64,000 nt of DNA from Asterochloris sp. CNOR1 (Eukaryota > Chlorophyta > Trebouxiophyceae > Trebouxiales > Trebouxiaceae), in the NCBI GenBank assembly GCA_963969365.1, contig OZ017757.1, positions 2,046,001 to 2,110,000 of the forward strand, given 5' to 3'. This document shows, piece by piece, positions 1-11,500 of this stretch. The notes beneath the pieces were generated by a model that saw only the letters and a program-made list of their open reading frames with translations, did no database searches and was not told where the DNA came from. Positions within the stretch are counted from its first letter, which is position 1. Every line of letters begins with the position of its first letter. Made by a program: the position numbers and the translations under genes.

Positions 1-81
1 CACCTGCAAGTCGCATGGCTCAAGATAAAGACTTTTCTTGAAAATGCATCCGAATGCACTGCTAGCTAGGCGTGTGCCCAC

Positions 82-273
82 CATGTCAGCTCCCTCTGTG
101 TCCCCAACCATCTGAGCAATTGTCTGCAGAAGGGGAAACCAGTTCTGGAAGCAAATGTGCAATATGCAGCCTGACTAATGCCTTGTACACACCTCGCTCA
201 TGCATGCCACCTCATGAGGCACCTCAAAGGTCTGCTTGTCGCTGGACCGCAATGTGATGGTGTCAGAGGCCAT
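82..273 (-). CDS. SKP1: SKP1-like SCF ubiquitin ligase adaptor, N-terminal exons (partial)
   Basis: Two minus-strand exons join in phase. Exon 1 is 273-193 (27 codons, starting MASDTITLRSSDKQTFEV) and exon 2 is 123-82 (14 codons, TIAQMVGDTEGADM), with a GTGTGT donor and CTGCAG acceptor between them and a GTGGGC donor after exon 2. The reading matches the start of SKP1: a beta strand carrying TLRSSD, then FEV, then the 'TI..M' helix. SKP1 links F-box proteins to cullin-1 in SCF ubiquitin ligases. The remainder lies beyond the left edge; I see no further convincing exon in bases 1-81. Elongin C shares the fold, but the TLRSSD.QTFEV wording favours SKP1. Confidence 0.8.
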
Positions 274-633
274 CAGGCCGCCTGAAGGAGAGGGCAGGTG
301 TAATGAGAAGATTTGCCAAAGGTCAGAACAGCATGACTCCTGCCTGCTGCACTGCCAGTACTGAGCCCGTTACTGGATCAGTCTGATGTTTACCTGTGAC
401 AAATGATTGGCTGGTGCAGTTGCTTTCCTGTGTGCCAATGTCTAGACCAGAACATCAGCTGCAACAGATTGCGACAGTCAGATTGGACATATCAGATAGG
501 ACATCGAACACTTCACATTGCCTGTCGGTCTCTGGATTGGGAAACACCACATTCAGCGAGCTTGTGTTTTGGAAACGTCATCAGCAGACCTACATAGAAG
601 GCCTAGACACAGACTTTCAGATTGCATAGTAAC
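274..633. promoter_or_regulatory. Shared intergenic region between SKP1 and PRKRIP1
   Basis: These 360 bases separate the SKP1 start codon on the minus strand from the PRKRIP1 start codon on the plus strand, so both promoters and 5' UTRs must lie here. I see no clear TATA box and no convincing coding exon; the short ORFs inside have no family signature. Confidence 0.5.
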
Positions 634-2036
634 ATGGCCTTGCAGGAATACAAAGCCCCAAGCACAGCCAGTAGCGATGCTGGAGCAATTGTGGCAGTGC
701 GGGGTGCTGAGGAGCTCACACAGGAGGAGTATGACAAGCGCGTGAAGGACGTAAGATCTCTGCTGCACTGTTGCATCTGCAGAGCTGCATGCTCCCTGAT
801 GATGTGGAGTCTGCTGATAAGAAGCCTGATGGAGCCGCTGATGGAGAGCGCTCCTCTGCTATGCACAGGGGTCAGCGGCACTGCAAGCAAAGCAGGGACA
901 GGCTGCTGTCCTTGGTGCGCCCTAGCTGGCCACAGCTCGCCAAGAACCATGCACATTAACCAGTAACCACGCACAAGCATGGGTGCACATAAGTGCTTCT
1001 GCACACTCAAGGCAGGCATCATGCACAAGCCCCAGCCAGCCATCGCCCAAAGCTCCGCAACACACAGGCTCACACCAGCCACTTTTGCGCTGCAGGCTGA
1101 AATTCTGGAGGAGAAGCTGAAATTTATCACAGAGAAGATTCCCACACGCATCATGAACACAGCAGGCTCTAATGCAGGAGCAGGCAGTGGCGAGTTCCAC
1201 ATGTACAGGATGGTGAGGTGCTGCAGCAAGCTTATGCTGCCTTCTGCTCTTGTCAGGTGAATAAAGTTGTGGAAGGCCCAGGTCACGTCTCATGTGCAGC
1301 ATGATGAGACCACCAGCAGGCTCATGCCGCGTCTGGTTGGCAGCAGCTTAGGCTCAAGTTATAGCCAGTCTGTGCCATGGCCACATGCAAAGAATGATGA
1401 GAGCAGCAACACGCTGGTGCAGCATCCATGCTGCGTTTGAACAGCCGCTGCGTCTGCATTGCAGATCAAGCTGCTGCATCTTTGGCTCCTGCCATGCTGC
1501 ACGCAAGCATTGCACACATGCTGGTTGTTGGACACCGTGGCAGCCGCTGCATTTTGCGTTATCAATCAAAACTTGCCCATGCAGGCACGGCGGCGAGAGA
1601 TCATGAGGCAGCAGCGCATAGCAGAAGACGCAGCTGCAGAGCAGGAAATGCAGGAATTTGAGGTGTGCTGCAGTGCAAGATCAGTGCCGTTCAGCAGCAT
1701 CATAGGTTTCCTGGACTATGCTTCAACAGGCGCTGGCCTTTGTCAATGTTGTGCATTAATGGCCTGCAGGAACAGAAAACCAGGCTAATGCAGCAAGATG
1801 AGGAGAGGACAGCAAAGAGGAGGGCAAAGCGGCAAAAACAGAAGGTGCTCTTCTGCCCCGCTGCCGTCAGTTGAAACTGCGTTACAAGAAAGTTTTCTGT
1901 CGAGCACAGACACTGACATACTTGTCTGCAGGCCAAACAGCAGCAGTCCAGAAAAAGTGCCAAAACTGAGGGCCAAACCAAACCCCAAGCTGAATCTGGA
2001 TTGCAGGAGCAGCCTGCTCAGGCAGATCTTGATTGA
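634..2036 (+). CDS. PRKRIP1: PRKRIP1 homologue (DUF1168 family, spliceosome-associated)
   Basis: Five exons, all in phase 0: 634-750, 1096-1212, 1585-1662, 1770-1844 and 1932-2036, giving 163 aa. The start is the ATG at 634 (MALQEYKAP). The diagnostic core is the GEFHMYR motif at the end of exon 2, followed by ARRREIMRQQR and a Glu/Lys-rich helix. It ends in a basic stretch (RTAKRRAKRQKQK) and a Gln-rich tail. This is the layout of PRKR-interacting protein 1 (184 aa in human), a long-helix protein bound to the catalytic spliceosome. All donors and acceptors are canonical GT-AG. Family identity comes from motif memory and is strong; any PKR-related function is animal-specific and is not implied here. 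Confidence 0.87.
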
Positions 2037-2592
2037 TGCCACTCCCTTCCCATGCTGTATAATGCTGCCCCCTGCCTCAAAGTCTGCTGAGCTGTGTCCT
2101 ATGATATAATGAATTCCAAATTAAAGCAAAAGACGATTTTCTATGTCCCTCTTACAATGCTGGCTTGCGTGTTAACAACTCAAATGGTGCCGTGAGTACC
2201 TCACATGCATGGCCCCCCACACCAAGGCTGACCAGCGCCATGCCTGCATTAGCAGGGCGATCGCTGAACTCATGCATCCAGAGGAACATCGAATCAGATT
2301 GAGAAGCAAACTGAGCCTAGGCTGAACTTCTTCATGAATCTGAAGGAGGCAAGAGTGCTGTGAGGTGCTTCAAAGTGAAGATCAGAGGCAGTCTGTGTGT
2401 GTGTTTTGGGACAGCAATTGTTGAAAGTTGCATGTCTTGGCAGGTCACAGGAAAGCACCTATATGGCCAGACTTCGATGGCAGGTGAGGCTGGAGACAGG
2501 CACGTGATGCACTGCACGCAACACAGAGTGGTTGAATAAGAGTACGCCTTCAGGAACTGCTGCAGGCAGATCGGGAGGTGCAGCCTTTGGAC
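2037..2592. other. Intergenic: 3' UTR of PRKRIP1 and 5' region of the next gene
   Basis: There is AT-rich sequence just after the stop (around 2105-2180), as expected for a 3' UTR. An in-frame extension of the next gene upstream of its ATG is possible but has no start codon. Nothing else was recognised. Confidence 0.4.
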
Positions 2593-5151
2593 ATGGCTCT
2601 GCAGCCAGCGGAGCCTCCTGAGCAGCCTCTCCTGCCGCCTGCAGCCTCCCAGCTGACAGACTCTCAGCAGCCAGGCAGCCCTGGCTCCCATGCAGAGCAG
2701 CTGCAGGCTCCCAGAGCAGATGCTGCCCTGCCGGTCCACCAGTATCAGTCGGCAGCAGAGGGAGCACATCAGGGTGCAGCCCCTTATCATTCTTCAATGG
2801 CAGGGTTGGCAGAGCTGACCAGCTCATCGGCCACACCTGCTGATCCACCTGGTCTGCACACAGCAAGGTGTCTAAGTTGCTGTCGACAGCCACTTCCCCC
2901 TGCAGGTGTTGTGCAGTACAGGTATGATGGAGCCACTGGGCTGCTGGTGCCAGAGGGGGCAAAAGCTTCAGATGCTGACAGCATCCAGGCTGGCAGCCGG
3001 CATGCTATGGTCTACATTGAGAATGCAGTCACAGGTAGGATGCGCACCCTGGCAGGCAGGCTGCATGAGATGCACTGCTTTGATGACATCCAAGGTCGAG
3101 ATTAAGCAGGCTTGAAATGAGCAGCAGTGCTGGAGGGACAAGTGGACTTGCAGATGCACTGGTAAAGTGTCAAGCCAGGGCTTGCTCCTCAAGACCAGCA
3201 CAGCTTTCTGTCAGGTACAACTTCCTGTGTCCAGCCGCAGACCTCCCTCTAACGGCACCCCATCATGTTTGTGTCTTTAGGAACCCGCTAAAGTCTGGCC
3301 ACTGCAGCTTGCCTGTCGCACATTGATCCCTGCGCGGCCTGTGCGTGCACGAGGCTCAAGCACCTGCAGCCAAACTTTGAACTCACAGCACTTCTGTCTG
3401 TGCAGGTGTCCCTCCGCACCTGCAGCCGCACCCTTTCCCCTTCAAGCCACTCCCTGCATGGACACATATGTAGCTGTGCATGGGGCAAACTCTCCTCTCA
3501 GCGTTGCTCACCATGTGGTCTGTCGGTGCAGGGGGCTTCCACCGCCTGCAGCCGCAAAGCTCCCTCTTCAAGCCCCTTGATGCGTGGTCGTCCAGGAGGG
3601 CTGTGGCACAACTGGCTGCAACTGGAGGAGCAGGGGCAGCACAGGATGGGGGGCATGGCAGCAGCAATCATCACCTGCTCGGTGAGTTGCCACGGCACCA
3701 GGTCAGCAGCCTCACATCCAGACTGAACGCGGGTTTGCATGCAACTGATGACAGCCAACACTCCTCCTTCTGTCTGCAGGCACGGCTGGTGTGGTCGCAT
3801 TGAGTGAGGTGACGCACTCAGCTGGCGTCGTTTCCCAGGGCCTGGCTGCGCTCGCCCAGGTGTGCCCAGCTTGATGTCGGCTTGCTTAGATGCCCAGTCA
3901 AGGTGATGCGGTGCCATTGCTTGCCTGGCACACCTGCCAGCCTGACAGGAACAAGCTTGGTGTGAACATGTTGAGTGCGGTTGCACATGCAGACCTCTGC
4001 AGAGCGTCGCTGCCAGCATCAGAGAGCACTGCTTTCTGGCAACAGGCCCAGGCGTGCATGATGCTGCAGGGCCTGCTTGCTGGGGTGGCCCTGCTGCACC
4101 TGGCCTTCCTGTGGGCGCCGGGCGGCTGGCAGACCCTGTCAGCCACCTACATGCAGACCTGGGCGACAGCTGCGTACACTCTGCATCAGACGTACTTTGT
4201 GCTGGCGACCCTCTCGCTGGTGTTAGCCTGGTCCAGGTGAGCGCTTCTCTTTGCTTGATTGGGGCAGGGCATCGGTTTGCTTGGAGAGCCTTGCCTCTTA
4301 ATTGTCAGTTGCAGAGCCCATGCAGGTGTATGCTCACTGCGCTGGGTACTGGCCATCAGGGGAGCAGCACTCAGTGTACCTGCTTTGCAGCCAGGTTGTG
4401 CTTCGTGTCTTTAAGCTCGAGGGCATTTTCTAATTTCATGGAGGTGCTGTCGGGGCAGTGCATGGTGGATGGCTGACATGCTGTGAAGGTGTATTGGGGC
4501 TGGGCCCCCGCCATTGGAGGAATGGCAGACGCATCAGCAGCGGGATATTTTGCAGTGAGCCCCTCCCAGCTATGCTAGGTCTGAGCTTGCCTTGATGGGC
4601 CTACATCTTCAAGAGCTTGATGAGCAGACCAGTGTGTGGTTGCTGCAGGCTTTCATCACTGGCAAGGCAAAGCAAGCAGGGCAGTAGTGTTCAGTTGGCT
4701 CTCCCGGCTGCAACAGTCATGCTGCTGCTTGTGACCTTCATCTGCACGGTGAGCAGGCGCATGGTCACCACATGTGCAGTGTTGCATCTCTGTGAGGCAA
4801 GTTGAGGTTGTGCCTACTCAAAGCAGGTTGTCAGCGGCCCCTTCAAAGACAAGCTGCAAGCACAGGTGGCGGTCAGCCAGATACAAGGCCAAGTGGTGCC
4901 CTGGCACTGGGTGGACCTGGCAGCTGCCGTGTGCAGTCTGCTCGCTTGGGCTGCGGTGAGCTGCATGGTGAACTTTGCCTGGTCTCCTCCAGGCAGATGC
5001 CAATGGGCCTGAGGAGACTCATGGTAGATGCAGGTCTGCTATGGCTCATCACCATACACAGGCAAACCCCAGACGACCAGCATCAGAGACACAACTGTGC
5101 AGCTTTGAATCAATACTTCACACTCTGCCTCCTGCTGCCCACATTTGTTGA
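2593..5151 (+). CDS. TMEM237-like four-transmembrane protein
   Basis: Eight exons join in consistent phase: 2593-2851, 2906-3034, 3532-3681, 3780-3859, 4046-4236, 4649-4748, 4827-4955 and 4993-5151, giving 398 aa (human TMEM237 is 408). The N-terminal third is Pro/Ala/Gln-rich and soluble. The C-terminal half holds four hydrophobic spans: MLQGLLAGVALLHLAFLW, QTYFVLATLSLVLAW ending in SR, ATVMLLLVTFICT, and HWVDLAAAVCSLLAWAA. The order and spacing of 'LxGLLAG' and the 'YxxLxLxSxxxAxxR' hairpin, then a third span and a 'PW.WVDL' fourth span, recall TMEM237, a ciliary transition-zone protein. The hydrophobic layout is seen directly; the family call is from remembered sequence and is moderate. 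The exon-1 donor (GTCTGC) is weak, so the 5' end may be incomplete. The acceptor of exon 3 heads a decoy array. Confidence 0.55.
3266..3590 (+). repeat. Tandem acceptor array in the TMEM237-like gene (about 125 bp x 3)
   Basis: Three AG acceptor-like boundaries fall at 3280, 3405 and 3531 (spacing 125 and 126). Each is followed by a related stretch containing CTGCAGC and, in the last two, a CTTCAAGCC block. The last copy runs into the coding exon 3532-3681; the earlier two are intronic by phase. Confidence 0.6.
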
Positions 5152-5563
5152 CAAAGGATCATGCTGTCATGTGTGCCATGCCAGCCTCTTCATACTGCCT
5201 GTGCAATGGTCAATTGTTGGGCAATTCACTGGTTGCCAAGAACCGGGCCTTGTGGCTCCCCATTAATGACATGCATGACATGCAGCACATCTTGAGTCAC
5301 ACTGGTACTGGTTGATTGGAAATTGCATCAGCTTGCCCATGCTGCATTCATTGGGACAGAGCAAGGAGACACCCAGAGCAGGGGCCAGGCACAGCATCAA
5401 GCCCCTTCATGAGTGATCAGTGGCGTCAATGGTGTGCCTAGGACACATTGGGGAGTTTCACAAGCTTTCTGGGTTTGGCGGCATGTATGTGGGCAACTCT
5501 CTCAAAATGCGGCATGTTCAAAAAGGTGTGGACTGTACTCGGAGCGCAACACAAGGCGCCAGC
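5152..5563. other. Intergenic, convergent 3' ends
   Basis: Lies between the stop of the TMEM237-like gene and the stop of CC1 on the opposite strand. Short ORFs are present on both strands without family signature. No clear TGTAA signal was found. Confidence 0.35.
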
Positions 5564-8500
5564 TCACTGCAGCACTTCAAGAGCTGCAAGGTGAGCTGGC
5601 CTGGGCTTCAGCGAGGGAGGGACGGCATGGTCTGGGAAGGACAGATGCTGCTGCAGGCGAGGGATTGCAGGCTGTGCCACCTTCCCGATCAGCACCTGTA
5701 GCAGGTGCTCCTGAGTGCCAAGCTTGTCCAGCAGCTGCTGCCTGCAGACAGCGGTCCATCAGTCATGGTAATGCAACAAGGTGAGAGGTCTGCTGCATGT
5801 TGATGCTCCTGAACCCACCTGCACAGGTGTTGACATTCCTGCACCACAATGGGACTTGCAGCTGCGCAAGGGTGTCACCGCAACACAGCACAGTGCTATG
5901 CAGCCTTCACCTCTGGTGGCTGGTCAGCAGCGGCAGCGGTGCCGGTGTCAACGCATTCGGCTGCACTGGCACCTTGTCTTGTTGTGGTGGAAAGTGCTCG
6001 TGGCCGCTGGGGATGCGCAGCCCTGGGTGCAGCTTGGGAGCCTGTGCCTGCAGTGCGACATATTCCTTTTGTTGTTTAGCCCTGACATGGACTGGGCTAG
6101 TGAGACCTGCTTGCATGCCCTACAGGTGCAGCCATCTAGAGCAGGAGCAGTGCCGGTTGCCGACTGCCAATGAAGGACATGCATTGGCACTGTTCTGAAC
6201 GGAGTGAGGAGGACCCCAATGCATACAGAGTGCAGCTCACCTTCTGTCGCCTGGCTGCCGGCGCCGACCCAGGGCGGCTCGCGTTCCTGCGCTGGGGCAC
6301 TGCTGTGGTTGGTCTACTCATCTGAGGCGGCACCTCTGCACCAGCCAGCATCAGCGCTGCTGCATCTGCTGACAGGCTGCTGACTGGCTGCCCCTGTGTC
6401 TGCGGTTCAGCGCTCCGCCCCAGCTCTGCGACTGCAGCTGCAGAGTCTGGCTGCTGACCCAATTGCGGGTGGGCCAGGCTGCTGGCCGGCTGCCCCTGTG
6501 GCTGCCCTTCAGCAGCTGCCCACAGCTCTGCATTGGCACCTGCCGAGCCTGGCTGCTGGCCTGCCCCGGCACGGGCAGGCCTCCCGGACTGGGCTGCAGC
6601 TGATGCAGGCCTGTGTGTCCTGCGGAAATCCTGCGGGGCCGTAGCACTTCGCAGGTGAGGCCTCGGCTGGCCAGGCTGGCTGAGAGGGTCTAGGAACTGT
6701 TTTGATGATTTTGACAAAGAGCTGGGCTGCTGCCTCACAGCTGCAGGGCTGGACTGCGCTGCAGCCCCCAAGCTGTCCCTGATCCTGATGGTGGGCGGTA
6801 CCTTTCTGAAGGCACCATCACCTGCACATTCACAGGTCTCTTCTGCCAGGCCGGATGTTGGGAGCACTCAGCGCTACACGCAAAGACACTCACTGTTTTT
6901 CACAGCACACTGTGGACTGGGTGTGCATCGTAAGCAGCTGCAGCAGGCTGCACGCTGCTTTGCTGCCCCAATATATTTGCCTGGCCTGCAGAGGCTAAAG
7001 TCTTCCACATGCAATCCCAGCACTCAGTGAGCAACATGACCTGCCAAACCCTCCTCCCCTGTCACTTTCAGCTCCGGTCATGCACCCCAGCTGCTGATGC
7101 TGCAAAATACTCAGCAATTGGACCTCGCACACAGCCCCTAAAGATTCCCTAATAATATGTCACTGCACATGTAACTTCCAGCACTGGGCTCTCCAGGTAC
7201 TGGCACTGCTACTGCTGCACATCCCTCAGCAACTGCTGCAGGACCTCCCAGCCAGCTCCATGCATTCATGCGTCACTGCATCTCTCATCAAACTTTACCT
7301 GCCAGGCCCTCTGCCCCTGTCACTTTAAGCACTGGGTCCTCCAACTGCTGACGCCGCTGCTGCTGCACATCCTTCAGCAGCTCATGCAGTAGGGCCCCCC
7401 AAGCTCCCTGCTGAGCCTGGAACTCTGACAGAGCCTCCTCAGCTGCCACTGCCCGCCGACGCTCCCCTCGCAGCTGCTTCTGCAGAGAGGTCAGAACCTG
7501 CGGAAGACACATGAAGCTGGGTCACTGATGCGCCTGCCACTCAGCCCAGTCTGCGCAGCGTCTGTAGAGAGGTCAAAACCTGCAGAATGCTGAGAGATGC
7601 GTCACTGATACGCCTGCCTCTTGGCGGGCGTGCTCAGCTGCTTCTGCACAGAAGTCGGGACCCGCGGAGCACAGCAGCCTGGCAAAGCCGCCTCTGTGGC
7701 TACCGCCTGCCAATGCCTCCTTGCAGCTGCTTCTGTGAGAGGTCAGACCCCGCAGAGCATGAGCACAAGTGCAGGATCTTGACTGCTGCTGGTGGTTTCC
7801 TTGCAGCTGGAGGGATCTCAGAAACCTGGGCAAGGTGAGTTCGGGTCATTCACTTGCACTGCATGCTGGTGCTCCACCTGCCGCAGCAATATCCACAATT
7901 GCCAACCAGCTAATCGCTCTAAATGAAAGCCAGCCTATGCTCGTCTGAGACCCTGCTTCAGTGGCCAACCACACGCCACTCTGTGTGTGAAGTGCGGCCT
8001 GAGTGGACAGCCACAGACAGTGCATGCTGGCTGGTCGCGGCCTGCGCCACGCAAATGTGTGCTGTGGGCGGCTACACGTGTGCCTGCCAGCACCTCACCT
8101 GCTGGTGCCGGGTCTGCTGCGAGGCATCCTGCCAGGTGCGTGCGCTGAGAGGGCGCTGCTGCCTGGCACGCACAGTCTGGGACCCACTGGAGCCTAGTAC
8201 AGGTTTCTGCTGTGCTAGGGCACTGGCGTCAGGTTCCTTGTGGGTATCTGCAGCACAAGCGCTCACTTGGCACCATGCAGACAGACCTGGGCCCTGAGCA
8301 TGTGCTTGGGGTGACCAGGGAGTGGCAGACGCTGTTGCTGCAATTGCCAGAACCAGTGGCACGCTGCAATGACAATGAAGGGAGGGGCTGACACTCTCTC
8401 TATCTGGTCAGCCTCAGAGGACAATCAGGGATGGTTGTGAAGCCCTCTCCCAAACATTGGTAGCAGCTCCACAAAGCAAGTCTTGCTGCTGCGCAACTCA

Positions 8501-11500
8501 AGTTGGGCTGACATGCCAAGATGTCCTTGACGCCCTGGCGCATCAGCATACATCAGGCAGGGGTCAAATTTCCACAGCACCCGCGACTTTCCCCTCCCTC
8601 AACCAGAGCTGAGCCCGTAGCAGGCAGTCACTAAAGAAGCAAGTGCGCAGTGATGACAGCCTCAATGCCTTGCAGCGCTCCCCTGAGCTCTGCAGCATCC
8701 TGTAGCAGGCAAGCGCCAGTTGTGCCAGTGCACAGTCCCTTCGAACCCAGTGCCAAAACCCCTTCACCTGAGCCCTGCGAGATAACCTGGTCGCGCAGCA
8801 GTAGTGCCTCATGCCGCATTGTGGCCTCCCAGTCCTTCAGCTCCTCACCCACACGCTTCAGGTCAGCCTGCACCCACAGCTGAGGTGCCATGAGCAACAG
8901 AGCTGGGCTGGTCCAGGTCAGGCTAGTTCACACATGCTGCAGTTCCTCGCTCCCAGACCGCAGGTCATCCTGCACCCCACAACTCAGGTGTCATGAGCAA
9001 TGAACCTGGGCTGGCACAGGTAAGGCTAGTTTGCACATGCTGCAGCTCCTCGCACACACGCTGCAGGTCATCTCGCACCCAGAGAATAAGTATCGTGAGC
9101 ACTGGGTGGTGAGTTTACATGCAAAGCTGAAATGCACATGCCTACAGCTCCTCCACCAGGCACTGCAGGTCAGCCCGCTGCTGAGAGCAGTGAGCAGTGC
9201 AGACTGGGCCTGCCAATGCAGGCAGAGCTCCATTGCACGTGCACACAGCTTTTCAATTACAAACAAGTGGTCGGCCTGCAGGCATGGAGTGAGGGCAATG
9301 TAAACCAGCTGCGCCTGCTGAAAGAAGCAGGCTTGGCTGATATCCCTTATGGTATTGAGCCTAGTCAGAGATGCTACTGCTGATTTGAGTCAAGCACTTA
9401 TGCAGCACCTCCCTTGTGTGCTGCAGGTCACTCTGCACTCACCGCCCGACATTGGCTGATGCTGCCCTCAAGAGGCAGCCTGAACACAGTGCGCAGGTAC
9501 ATTGGCGGCTGCACCAACAGCGCCTGCTCAAGCAGGTGCCATGACACACCCGTGGGGGCAGTCCATTCCGCTGCTGCAATGTACTAGGTTAATCTGCGGC
9601 GCCAGTGAAAGTTGAGACCCACCTCCAGTTGGTCGCGTTCCTGCTGCAGCGTGACTGCCTGCTGCACCAGCAGCGCCCTCTCCTGGCGCAGCAGCTCGGC
9701 ATCCCGCCTGCTCTGCTGAGCCTCAGCCAGAGCCTGGCGGGCCTGGGTGTCGGCCGCGGCTGCCACCCCCCGCAGAGTTTCAAGCTCGCTGCGGATGGCC
9801 TGGGTGCGCTGCATCCACTGGCTCTCGTCCTGCAGCAGCCATGCAGCTCACGCTCAGTGCACACAAAACGCCAAAGCCCGCAGAGGGTGGTTTAGATAAC
9901 AGAGTTGATGGCAAGACCATGTTCACATCACACAGGACTTTGCACAGCTTTGCTGCACAACGCAGTGACCTACTCCAGCACGCTTGTCATCATGCAATCT
10001 TTTACAGTCAGCACTTTTTGCAATATGGCAGATGGAATCAGCATCTGCTGCCAGCCTGCAATGCATGCGTGTGGGGTCCATCGCTGCAACAAGGTGCGTG
10101 AAGCCTCTTGACCGTGGCTGCCCCGCAGGTCATCTGCTGCATCTCAATCGTTCTGCCTGCTGCCAAGGCTGCAGCCTATCTTGGAATTGCCAGGCCAGCA
10201 CAGCAGCAAGGTCCTCAAAAAGGGCAACGAGTGGCCCCACATTGGACAGGCACAGGCACCATCTTCACCCCCAGTCAGCAATGTCTGCAGCACCTGTTTT
10301 GGCTGCAGACCAGTACAGTCCTGCTGTACAGCACACTTTGGAACCTTCCACCTTGAGCTTGCCTGTTGCCCCCCATGACCGCTCTCGTGCCCACCGCTGG
10401 CCCCAGGGCCGTCGTACCATATACCCCACTTGAAGGCAATGCTGCTGGCAGTCCGTCTCCATCTCGATCAGACAAGTGCCCAGCATGTGCTGCAGCATGC
10501 ATAGCGCCCCGCAGCCCCAAGCTTCCGCAGGCTTTGTCATGGCAACACCCAGCAGCCCCACCTTGAGCTAGCACCCCTGCTGTCACACAACCTCCACCTC
10601 CACAGCAGTCAGGTGCGTCTGCAGCGCTACGCACCAAACGTGCAGCAGATCATGCAGCTTGCCCATCTGCACCAAGCTCAGCTCTGCTCCCCCCCGCCCT
10701 GCTCCATGAGCCCTGATCGCCACGCCTCTCTCTCTCAACACGGGCAGCATGTGCTGTAGCATGCAGAGCAGATGCCCACCTCAACCTTGGGCAGCAACTC
10801 CTGCTTCTGAGCTGCGACGCAGCAGCATCGCAGGTCCCCACCTGAAGCTTACGCTCGTGCTGGCGCACGACCTCCTTCTCCATTTCCGTCAGTCGAGTGC
10901 GCAGCGTACGCAGCGCACGGATGTCAGCGGGGGACGCCACCTCGTTCTCACGGCGCTCCACCTCGTTCAGCCCCAGCATGACTGCCTGGTACAGGTCCCT
11001 GCATGGGCGAGCAGAGCACTTGAAGCTTGTCGTGCCCTACGCCTTGATGACAAGTGAATTTGAGTGCTCCAACTCCACACAGCAACACAGAGCGCTACAC
11101 TCAGGGCCAGTACAGACTGCCTCTTACAGATCCTTGCAGAGGGACAGAAGCTGTCTTGCTGAGGCGCAGATGCAGGGTTGTCACGCTTTTCAGAGCAACT
11201 TGTCCAGCCCCAGCATGACGGCCTGATACAGGCCCCTGCAGGCAGGTCATGCAGTTTGAGGCTGTCTCACTGGTCACCATGTGCAAGATCCCCAAGGTCC
11301 GTGGGGAGAAGGGTGTCTGAGTGGTGCTGATCAGCTTGATTATCATATCATTCAGGGTTACTGCTGGGGCAGGCCTGAATAACAGATGCGGCAAGTCTGT
11401 TGCGCACTGCACCTCTGATGCTGGATCACACTCAGGTTTTCTTCTACACTAGCAAACAGACCCACGAAGCTTGCCGCGCACTGCACCCCTGATGCTGAAC

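Noticed and set aside
6136-6240. Read-through C-terminus of CC1 ending at 6136
   Set aside because: A GTGAGC donor at 6240 joins in phase to exons 6047-5911 and 5741-5564, which give a better helical ending.
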